From positions 20,571,806 to 20,582,805 of the forward strand of contig NC_135567.1 of assembly GCF_964340395.1 (NCBI RefSeq): a stretch of 11,000 bases of DNA, read 5' to 3'. Positions 1 through 8,600 of the stretch are shown here, in pieces (position 1 is the first letter of the stretch; every line of letters begins with the position of its first letter). The stretch is from Glandiceps talaboti (lineage: Eukaryota; Hemichordata; Enteropneusta; Spengelidae). The notes beneath the pieces were generated by a model, which saw nothing but the letters and a program-made list of their open reading frames with translations, was not told the DNA's origin and ran no database searches. The translations under genes were made by a program, and so were the position numbers.

Positions 1-419
1 TAGTGTTATTTTCGATGGCAAATACCTGAACAATATTCTCTGAAACAAAAAAATAACACTAAAAGTCACCCCTCCTCAAAACTGTTGTGCTCCATGTATC
101 CCATTTTGGTTACTAAAAATAAGTTAAATTTCAAACAATATTTCATTAGACTGCTTGCCAACACGTGTTTTTTCCCCTCTGAATAAAAATAATGTTTACA
201 TTATTGGTAACGTTACACTTATCTACGAAATAGCTACACGTACATATTATGTGATAGAATCAGTGCTATGTCAATTATAGGAGTGTAACCCCCGGGTATT
301 GAAGGCTACACGTACATAGGTCATAATGTGAGAATCCTTTGAATGCAAGATCTATTTTACTACATCAAAAAACTAGACTGTAGTTCCTTACTTTAGGTGT
401 GAACTAATATCGAGTTACG
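1..419. other. Non-coding AT-rich flank, no gene seen
   Basis: No open frame of useful length and no recognisable RNA gene or transposon end is seen. Local structure includes a small AT hairpin at 188-205 (AATAATG, four-base loop, CATTATT), an E-box palindrome AACACGTGTT at 160-169, and the short direct repeat listed separately. If the leftward gene inferred from the 420-745 block exists, this stretch would be its first intron, but no acceptor or exon can be assigned here. Confidence 0.6.
233..338. repeat. Imperfect short direct repeat, 72 bp apart
   Basis: GCTACACGTACATA occurs at 233-246 and again at 305-318. Each copy is followed by a similar tail (TTATGTGATAGAATC after the first, ATAATGTGAGAATC a few bases later after the second). 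The spacer holds a CCCCCGGG run. Function unknown; it may be a local duplication or a paired regulatory motif. Confidence 0.6.
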
Positions 420-745
420 TGTCTGTATGTATGGATACACAAGATCGACCACTTTCCAACCCACACGCAACTGTGTCCTTTCTCGACGCCATTTTATTGT
501 GTCGCAAGTCCACACTCCACTGTGGTCACAAGGTTCAAAATCTATCTCGGGTAAAGTAAAAACACACTTATATCTGCCAAGAGGTCTTACCTTGACATTG
601 AATGCCTTTTAAAAGTGGAGTTTCCACAATTCTGTGGTAGATTTACTCTGCTCTCTTGCGAGTACGTCTATGGAGTGTAAAATGGCAGACATTTCCTGGT
701 GCATGGTGTTACCTTTGATCTGACGACAACGCCCTCTACAGGTTC
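420..745 (-). promoter_or_regulatory. Putative 5' end of a leftward paralogous gene (copy 1 of a duplicated block)
   Basis: This block aligns by eye with 10428-10791 in the same orientation. Shared landmarks in the same order are: GTCTGTATGTAT near 422; CCACTGTGG; AACACA-CTTA-ATCT-CCAA near 561-580; a minus-strand splice-donor consensus CAAG|GTAAGA (exon edge 591, intron from 590 leftward); CCTTTTAAAAG at 605-615; CTCTGCT; AGTACGTCTA at 661-670; and a 29-bp stretch at 711-739 matching its partner at 25 positions. A YY1-like AAAATGGCG (minus, 487-495) and a TCF/LEF-like AGATCAAAGG (minus, 712-721) are present only here. Because the other copy lies upstream of the zinc-finger gene, I infer a tandem paralogue transcribed leftward with its coding exons beyond position 1. 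The donor and paralogy are inference; the similarity is direct. An alternative is a duplicated regulatory element without a gene. Confidence 0.5.
729..742 (-). promoter_or_regulatory. CTCF-like motif in duplicated block
   Basis: On the minus strand CCTGTAGAGGGCGT matches the bilaterian CTCF core CCASYAGRKGGCRS at 12 of 14 positions, with mismatches at positions 3 and 14. The equivalent site in the partner block (10778-10791) keeps GTAGAGGGCGT but matches only 10 of 14. Conservation of this stretch between diverged copies suggests constraint. Binding by CTCF is a guess from the motif alone. Confidence 0.35.
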
Positions 746-991
746 ACCCGTACGAACGACATATATGCCATATACATGTATCACTAAAACCCACCTATTT
801 TTAACTAAAATTTTAAAGTTACAATTATTATAAATTGATTGATTGATTGATTATAAATGTACATATGTTATTTTTCTTCCATGGGGTGTGAATTTTCATT
901 CATTTTGGCCTTTGCCTCGAGAGGAGAAATTGGTGCAGTACTGGTTGTAACAAAATTTGGTACACACATTTCTTAGTTACAGCAAGAACTG

Positions 992-993
<2 letters not shown>
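746..993. other. Non-coding, AT-rich, with (ATTG)n
   Basis: No coding capacity is seen. An (ATTG)n tract of just under five units lies at 834-852. Seen from a leftward gene starting in the adjacent block, this would be upstream DNA, but no TATA box or other convincing core promoter is evident. Confidence 0.5.

Positions 994-1065
<72 letters not shown>
994..1065. repeat. (TA)n microsatellite, about 36 units
   Basis: Uninterrupted TA dinucleotides run for about 72 bp and directly abut the 5' side of the retroelement relic at 1069. Such tracts are prone to slippage and assembly error, so the length is uncertain. A shorter TA tract (about 1221-1234) closes the other side of the relic. Confidence 0.9.
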
Positions 1066-1067
<2 letters not shown>

Positions 1068-1068
1068 A

Positions 1069-1221
1069 ATCAGGAAAAACAGTAAATATGAACCAGTACC
1101 AATTCACTTCAATGGACCATATCTCACTCACTCAATCAAACACTTCAGAATCATAGCAATTGAAAAACTCTACACACCAGATAAAACCTACCATCAACTA
1201 CGTGAATCATTATGGATAAAA
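1069..1221 (+). mobile_element. Decayed C-terminal fragment of a Penelope-like (GIY-YIG) retroelement ORF
   Basis: Frame 1069-1221 reads 51 codons without a stop and has a family-typical pattern: PVPIHFN, then HSIKHFRIIAIEKLY, then YHQLRESLWI near the end. The order HFN...HSI..F.....IE+.......RES.WI is what I know from the C-terminal GIY-YIG-type endonuclease tail of Penelope-like and related invertebrate retroelements, where RESFWI is a hallmark. The reverse transcriptase and the rest of the endonuclease are absent; the left side ends in a (TA)n tract and the right side runs into another TA tract. It is a truncated, inactive relic. About 130 bp further on are an AATAAA and a 30-base poly(A), which may be its 3' end. 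Family assignment is from memory of the motif, not a search. Confidence 0.6.
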
Positions 1222-1346
1222 TATATATATATATCCCAGTTACTGGTAGTCTCCTGTGGGCTTTATAGTTCATATACCTATTCGAAATCACTCACTCAGG
1301 TCACTATTTCACAAAAAATAACACAATTATCTTGAATGAAAAATTG

Positions 1347-1363
1347 TTTATTCTAATAAAGAA

Positions 1364-1394
<31 letters not shown>
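1347..1394 (+). other. AATAAA signal followed by poly(A)30
   Basis: AATAAA at 1355-1360 is followed four bases later by 30 consecutive A residues (1365-1394). On the plus strand this looks like the tail of a retroposed transcript and lies downstream of the GIY-YIG relic in the same orientation. No target-site duplication was found. On the minus strand TTTATT at 1347-1352 supplies an AATAAA for leftward transcripts. The distance from signal to tail is short for true cleavage, so chance expansion of an A tract is also possible. Confidence 0.5.
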
Positions 1395-1396
<2 letters not shown>

Positions 1397-1631
1397 CCAG
1401 AGACTTGAGAAAGTCTGACTAATGGCAAGAACATTTTGTTTGAGGAACTTAAAATTTGGGAACCAACATATTTGACTAACTTTTAATTGCAATTTATATA
1501 TACTGTAACTGATTTCGGCTGATTTACATATTAACAATATTTGATTTGGCAAAAGAAACCAAAACGATTTCATGTTGCCCCTGAGGGGCAAGGTCATGTT
1601 AAATTGTCCCTTTTTAAAAAGAAACATATGC
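1395..1631. other. Non-coding spacer with GC palindrome at 1575-1591
   Basis: No gene is seen. A perfect hairpin stands out: TTGCCCC, loop TGA, GGGGCAA (7-bp stem), GC-rich in an AT-rich setting. Its centre (CCCTGAGGG) resembles AP-2-type palindromes. TTTTTAAAAA at about 1611-1620 is a second short palindrome. The minisatellite starts directly after. An ATTAAA on the minus strand lies at 1482-1487. Confidence 0.5.
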
Positions 1632-1878
1632 CACTGATAACATGGGTGTAGACACTTGAATACACTGATAACATGGGTGTAGACACTTGAATGCATATAA
1701 CATGGGTGTAGACACTTGAATGTACTGATAACATGGGTGTAGACACTTGAATACACTGATAACATGGGTGTAGACACTTGAATGCACTGATAACATGGGT
1801 GTAGACACTTGAATACACTGATAACATGGGTGTAGACATTTGAATATACTGATAACATGGGTGTAGACACTTGAATGC

Positions 1879-4384
1879 ACTGATAACATGGGTGTAGACA
1901 CTTGAATACACTGATAATATGGGTGTAGACACTTGAATGTACTGATAACATGGGTGTAGACACTTGAATACACTGATAACATGGGTGTAGACACTTGAAT
2001 GTACTGATAACATGGGTGTAGACACTTGAATACACTGATAACATGGGTGTAGACACTTGAATGCATATAACATGGGTGTAGACACTTGAATACACTGATA
2101 ACATGGGTGTAGACACTTGAATGTACTGATAACATGGGTGTAGACACTTGAATACACTGATAACATGGGTGTAGACACTTGAATGTACTGATAACATGGG
2201 TGTAGACACTTGAATATACTGATAACATGGGTGTAGACACTTGAATGTACTGATAACATGGGTGTAGACACTTGAATGTACTGATAACATGGGTGTAGAC
2301 ACTTGAATGTACTGATAACATGGGTGTAGACACTTGAATACACTGATAACATGGGTGTAGACACTTGAATGTACTGATAACATGGGTGTAGACACTTGAA
2401 TACACTGATAACATGGGTGTAGACACTTGAATGTACTGATAACATGGGTGTAGACACTTGAATGTACTGATAACATGGGTGTAGACACTTGAATGTACTG
2501 ATAGCATGGGTGTAGACACTTGAATATACTGATAACATGGGTGTAGACACTTGAATGTACTGATAACATGGGTGTAGACACTTGAATACACTGATAACAT
2601 GGGTGTAGACATTTGAATATACTGATAACATGGGTTTAGACACTTGAATGTACTGATAACATGGGTGTAGACACTTGAATACACTGATATCATGGGTGAA
2701 GACACTTGAATGTACTGATAACATGGGTGTAGACATTTGAATATACTGATAACATGGGTGTAGACACTTGAATGTACTGATAACATGGGTGTAGACACTT
2801 GAATGTACTGATAACATGGGTGTAGACACTTGAATGTACTGATAACATGGGTGTAGACACTTGAATGTACTGATAACATGGGTGTAGACACTTGGATACA
2901 CTGATAACATGGGTGTAGACACTTGAATATACTGATAACATGGGTGTAGACACTTGAATGTACTGATAACATGGGTGTAGACACTTGAATGTACTGATAA
3001 CATGGGTGTAGACACTTGAATGTACTGATAACATGGGTGTAGACACTTGAATACACTGATAACATGGGTGTAGACACTTGAATGTACTGATAACATGGGT
3101 GTAGACACTTGAATACACTGATAACATGGGTGTAGACACTTGAATGTACTGATAACATGGGTGTAGACACTTGAATACACTGATAACATGGGTGTAGACA
3201 CTTGAATGTACTGATAACATGGGTGTAGACACTTGAATACACTGATAACATGGGTGTAGACACTTGAATGCATATAACATGGGTGTAGACACTTGAATAC
3301 ACTGATAACATGGGTGTAGACACTTGAATGTACTGATAACATGGGTGTAGACACTTGAATACACTGATAACATGGGTGTAGACACTTGAATGTACTGATA
3401 ACATGGGTGTAGACACTTGAATATACTGATAACATGGGTGTAGACACTTGAATGTACTGATAACATGGGTGTAGACACTTGAATGTACTGATAACATGGG
3501 TGTAGACACTTGAATGTACTGATAACATGGGTGTAGACACTTGAATACACTGATAACATGGGTGTAGACACTTGAATGTACTGATAACATGGGTGTAGAC
3601 ACTTGAATACACTGATAACATGGGTGTAGACACTTGAATGTACTGATAACATGGGTGTAGACACTTGAATGTACTGATAACATGGGTGTAGACACTTGAA
3701 TGTACTGATAGCATGGGTGTAGACACTTGAATATACTGATAACATGGGTGTAGACACTTGAATGTACTGATAACATGGGTGTAGACACTTGAATACACTG
3801 ATAACATGGGTGTAGACATTTGAATATACTGATAACATGGGTTTAGACACTTGAATGTACTGATAACATGGGTGTAGACACTTGAATACACTGATATCAT
3901 GGGTGAAGACACTTGAATGTACTGATAACATGGGTGTAGACATTTGAATATACTGATAACATGGGTGTAGACACTTGAATGTACTGATAACATGGGTGTA
4001 GACACTTGAATGTACTGATAACATGGGTGTAGACACTTGAATGTACTGATAACATGGGTGTAGACACTTGAATGTACTGATAACATGGGTGTAGACACTT
4101 GGATACACTGATAACATGGGTGTAGACACTTGAATATACTGATAACATGGGTGTAGACACTTGAATGTACTGATAACATGGGTGTAGACACTTGAATGTA
4201 CTGATAACATGGGTGTAGACACTTGAATGTACTGATAACATGGGTGTAGACACTTGAATACACTGATAACATGGGTGTAGACACTTGAATGTACTGATAA
4301 CATGGGTGTAGACACTTGAATACACTGATAACATGGGTGTAGACACTTGAATGTACTGATAACATGGGTGTAGACACTTGAATG
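1879..4384. repeat. Higher-order repeat, 1207-bp period (39 units), about two copies
   Basis: Reading the variant of every unit, the series beginning near 1879 recurs at 3086. Landmarks repeat at a fixed offset of 1207: the 29-bp unit at 2061 and 3268, and GATAGC at about 2500 and 3707. The markers in between also repeat in the same order: CATTTG, GGGTTTAG, GATATC with GGGTGAAG, CATTTG again, and CTTGGAT. 38 units of 31 bp plus one of 29 bp give exactly 1207. The copies part at 3177/4384, where AC is replaced by GT. A third partial copy follows: an AT unit, three GT, AC, GT, AC, three GT, then GATAGC again at about 4420, 713 bp (23 units) after the second. One internal difference was noticed (GATAAT near 1914). 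Confidence 0.85.
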
Positions 4385-4679
4385 TACTGATAACATGGGT
4401 GTAGACACTTGAATGTACTGATAGCATGGGTGTAGACACTTGAATACACTGATAACATGGGTGTAGACACTTGAATGTACTGATAACATGGGTGTAGACA
4501 CTTGAATACATTGATAACATGGGTGTAGACACTTGAATGTACTGATAACATGGGTGTAGACACTTGAATGTACTGATAACATGGGTTTAGACACTTGAAT
4601 ACACTGATAACATGGGTGTAGACACTTGAATAAACTGATAACATGGGTGTAGACACTTGAATAAACTGATAACATGGGT

Positions 4680-5300
4680 GTAGACACTTGAATACACTGA
4701 TAACATGGGTGTAGACACTTGAATACACTGATAACATGGGTGTAGACACTTGAATGCACTGATAACATGGGTATAGACACTTGAATGCACTGATAACATG
4801 GGTGTAGACACTTGAATGTACTGATAACATGGGTGTAGACACTTGAATACACTGATAACATGGGTGTAGACACTTGAATACACTGATAACATGGGTGTAG
4901 ACACTTGAATGTACTGATAACATGGGTGTAGACACATGAATGCACTGATAACATGGGTGTAGACACTTGAATGTACATAACATGGGTGTAGACACTTGAA
5001 TACACTGAAAACATGGGTGTAGACACTTGAATACACTGATAACATGGGTGTAGACACTTGAATGCACTGATAACATGGGTATAGACACTTGAATACACTG
5101 ATAACATGGGTGTAGACACTTGAATACACTGATAACATGGGTGTAGACACTTGAATGCACTGATAACATGGGTATAGACACTTGAATGCACTGATAACAT
5201 GGGTGTAGACACTTGAATGTACTGATAACATGGGTGTAGACACTTGAATACACTGATAACATGGGTGTAGACACTTGAATGTACTGATAACATGGGTTTA
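4680..5300. repeat. Second higher-order repeat, 401-bp period, right end of array
   Basis: The right part of the array has a different variant set, including GGGTATAG, GC units and two AA units. The string AC, AC, GC, GGGTATAG-GC, GT, AC around 4771 recurs around 5172, an offset of 401 = 12 x 31 + 29. One 29-bp unit (near 4975) lies in between. Another GGGTATAG occurs near 5080. This end shares few markers with the 1207-bp block, so the array seems to have grown by separate events. Confidence 0.7.
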
Positions 5301-5320
5301 CACTTAAATGAACTGATAAC

Positions 5321-5649
5321 AGTAATTGTTGCCAATGTCGTAACACTAAGTGATGTGTATATGCCACTAATGATATGTCACCTATGTTCCAAGTTTGAAT
5401 GAAATTGGATATCTAACTGTAAAGAAAATGGTTTTACAAATGGGTGCACAGACAGGAGATTGGCACCCATTGTTATAGTCACCTCTTCAGGGGACTATAT
5501 ACATACAAAAGGTGTTAACAAGTATAAACTTTGTTTTAGACAATTTGAGAAGATACTTTTCTTCTATGTTGTGAGTATGAAATCTTGCTTTTCCCAGAAT
5601 CCTACATTCAAAATGGTGGGTTGACAAGTTCTCTGTTGCCAAGTAACCA
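5321..5649. other. 3' flank/3'-UTR of the zinc-finger gene
   Basis: This lies just downstream of the stop codon at 5652-5650. Neither AATAAA nor ATTAAA is present on the minus strand between the stop and the minisatellite; only a weak AAGAAA variant is seen near 5561. A hairpin with stem TATAGTC (5474-5480) and GACTATA (5493-5499) lies in the middle. No other gene is seen. Confidence 0.5.
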
Positions 5650-8600
5650 TCAGGTGCTCATTTCAAGAGTGCAAGCAAGTAATCGAAGGACATCTGTATT
5701 TGGACCTCCGTTATCAGTTTTAATCTCAGGGTGGAACTTGTCCATATGTTTTTTCAACTCTCGCTTACGATTAAATCCTTTACCGCAGTGATTGCAGACG
5801 ACGGGTTTTATTCCAGTGTGTTGCCTACGATGAACATAAAAATTAGCCTTGTCGCGAAATCTTGCTCCACAGTCCTCACACAGGAAAGGTTTTACTCCTG
5901 TGTGCATTTTAATATGTTGTGCGAGATGTTCCTTCCGAATAAATGCCTTTTCACAAAACTCACAATTATAAGGCCTCTCACGGACACTAGCATGAATCTT
6001 TAAGTGTCGTGTGTAATGTCCACGGCGTTGGAATCGCAAACCACACTGCTGACATTGGTAAGGTCGAATACCAAGATGCAATTCCTTGTGTTCATCTAGC
6101 GATTGCTTAGATGCATACAACTTCTTGCAGGTTGAACACTGAAATTGTTCATTGGAATGACTATACTTTAAATGTTTCAGAAGATATCTTTTTAACGTAA
6201 AAGTCTTGTTGCATAATATACATTCATGTGGTATTTGCTCAGTATGCACTGTATCAATGTGTTGCTTCAAGCCTAACTCAGAGATAAACCTGCCATTGCA
6301 TTTTTCACAAGGGTATGGCCTTTCACCAGTATGGTTTCTCATATGTATCATCATCCGATATAATGGATACGATTTCTCACAAACCTTACATGTATATATT
6401 TCACCTCGTTTTACATATTTTTCTGTCAATTCATCAGATACCAAGCTGACTTCATCTTTTCCACAAACAGTACTAAAATTATCGACAGCCGTATTATCAC
6501 CAGACGTATTGACAGCCGTATTATTGACAGACATATTGAGAGCCGTATTATCGGCAGACATATTATTGACAGCCGTATTATTGACAGACATATCGACAGC
6601 CATATTATCAGCAGACATATTATTGACAGCCGTATTATTGACAGACATATTGACAGCCATATTATCGCCAGACGTATTATTGACAGACATATTGACAGCC
6701 ATATTATCGCCAGACGTATTGACAGCCATATTATCGCCAGACGTATTATTGACAGACATATTGACAGCCGTATTATCGCCAGACGTATTGACAGACGTAT
6801 TATCGCTAGACGTATTGACCGCCGTATTGACAGCCGTATTATCGCTAGACGTATTGACCGCCGTATTATCGACAGACATATCGACAGCCGTATTATCGAC
6901 AGACATATTATCGACAGACATATTGACAGCCGTATTATCGACAGACGTATTATCGACAGACGTATTGACAGCCGTATTATCGACAGACATATTGACAGCT
7001 GAATTATTATTGACAGACAGATCAATGACAGACACATTATTGAAAGACGTATTATCAACAGATGTATTCCTGACAGGTGCATTATTAACAGATGTATCCT
7101 TTACAGTCGTATCATCGACAGATGTATTATTGACAGTTGTATCATCGACAGATGTATTATTGACAGTTGTATCATCGACAGATGTATTATTGACAGTTGT
7201 ATCATCGACAGATGTATTATCAACAGATGTTTTCAAGTTTAGTAGTTTTTCGGAACGGAGTATTTCCTTATAATAATACATATTTGTATGTACTGATAAG
7301 TGAGTTTTTGACACAAACTCTTCACCACAATATTTACATGTCAATACTTTCTGGCATCTTTCTATAAGTGTTTTCGGGAGTGATTCATCTTTGGGTGTTC
7401 TAACAGGGCGACCCTTTTTACACTTTCTATGTTTGCCTTTAGGGTGATAATCTGGGTCGTTATCACTATCCGTGGCTTCGTCTGGATCATAATCAATATC
7501 TGTGGCTTCATATCTACATTCCATACTTTGTTGTATTCCCTCAGGGATCTTTCCTGAAATACCCATTTTCCATTGCTGACTGATAACTTCTATGTTCCCA
7601 TCATTTCCCACAAGGCTTCCCATCTGTGTGAGTCCACCGGAAAGTTTTCTTGGACGGCCCCTTTTCCGTTTCTGAGTGAGTCCTTCCGTGTTCCCATCAT
7701 TTCCTCGAGGGATTTCCATTTGTTGCAGTCCACTGGAAAGTTTTCTTGGACTCCCCCTTTTCCGTTTCTGAGTGACTCTTTCCATGTTCCCATCATTTTC
7801 TAGACGAATTTCCATTTGTTGCAGTCCACCAGAAAGCTTTCTTGGACGACCCCTTTTCCTTTTGTGCCTGTTAGTGAAACCTTTATCAGTCTGTCTCCTT
7901 TCTTCACATTTCAAACCATCAGCACTGTTAGCAGGTTGTTGTGTTTTCTCCAAGTCACTTTGGGGTACATCTGTAGTAGAATCAATCTCTTGCTGAATGT
8001 CTTTGTGTTTCTTAGTTTCATTATTCCTGTTTGATGATTGGTCATCACTAGGTTGTTGTTTAACTGTAAGTTGTTCATTATCTTGAAATGATTGGCCAGT
8101 AAAAAGTTGTTGGTTCTCCTGGTGTGGTTGACCATCTGTCTGTGGATGACCAACTACAAGTTCTTTGTCAACTTTAATCGGTTGGTCTTTCCACTGTGGT
8201 TGGTAAGTAGTTGGGAGATGGTTGTCCTGGAGTGGTTGGTGAGTAGTTGGGAGATGGTTGTCCTGGAGTGGTTGGTGAGTAGTTGGGAGATGGTTGTCCT
8301 GGAGTGGTTGGTCATTGCTGTGTGGTTGGTGAGTAGTTGGGAGATGGTTGTCCTGGAGTGGTTGGTCATTGCTGTGTGGTTGGTGAGTAGTTGGGAGATG
8401 GTTGTCATGGAGTGGTTGGTCATTGCTGTGTGGTTGGTGAGTAGTTGGGAGATGGTTGTCATGGAGTGGTTGGTCATTGCTGTGTGGTTGGTGAGTAGTT
8501 GGGAGATGGTTGTCATGGAGTGGTTGGTCATTGCTGTGTGGTTGGTAAGTAGTTGGAAGATGGTTGTCCTGGAGTGGTTGGTCATTCCACTGTGGTTGGT

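Larger units (their letters stand above)
1632..5320. repeat. 31-bp minisatellite array, about 119 copies
   Basis: Each plus-strand unit runs from ACTGATAACATGGG through GTGTAGACAC and CTTGAAT to a variable dinucleotide RY. The common RY forms are GT, AC, AT and GC, with AA at about 4632 and 4663. Units are 31 bp except a few 29-bp ones (near 1691, 2061, 3268 and 4975) that lost two bases. I count about 119 copies; the last (to about 5320) is degenerate. Almost every unit holds a TGATAAC, a GATA-factor-type site, and none holds a CpG. Because 31 is not a multiple of 3 and the reverse complement has no stop, all minus frames stay open for hundreds of codons with a 31-residue period. That is expected from the arithmetic and I do not call a protein. 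The array starts about 330 bp beyond the stop codon of the zinc-finger gene. Confidence 0.97.

Noticed and set aside
427-612. Plus-strand frame of 61 codons
   Set aside because: It lies in the duplicated 5' block, the counterpart at 10428 on has no comparable frame, and its composition is not protein-like.
1632-5320. CRISPR array
   Set aside because: The repeats are contiguous with no unique spacers, and the locus is eukaryotic.
1594-5367. Minus-strand frame of 1257 codons (and shorter ones) through the minisatellite
   Set aside because: The 31-bp unit has no stop on the minus strand in any phase, so long frames arise automatically. The other frames stop only at the GATATCATG variants. The start segment resembles no protein and there is no splice or start context that would support a gene.
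5474-5499. Hairpin TATAGTC/GACTATA as a terminator or ribozyme
   Set aside because: Only seven pairs with a long loop, no hammerhead core, and bacterial-type terminators do not apply here.
1632-6396. Idea that the protein's fingers 5-8 bind the neighbouring minisatellite
   Set aside because: A rough recognition-code reading (GCG-NAC-AGG-GGG) matches GAT-AAC-ATG-GGT at only 7 of 11 informative bases. By rough estimate a match this good is about as likely as not by chance over 31 positions and two strands.
6206-7273. Plus-strand frame of 355 codons with pentapeptide-like TAVLS/TDILS repeats
   Set aside because: It is antisense to the D/N-T/S-V repeat and to zinc fingers of the real gene; the pentapeptide look comes from the repeat read backwards.
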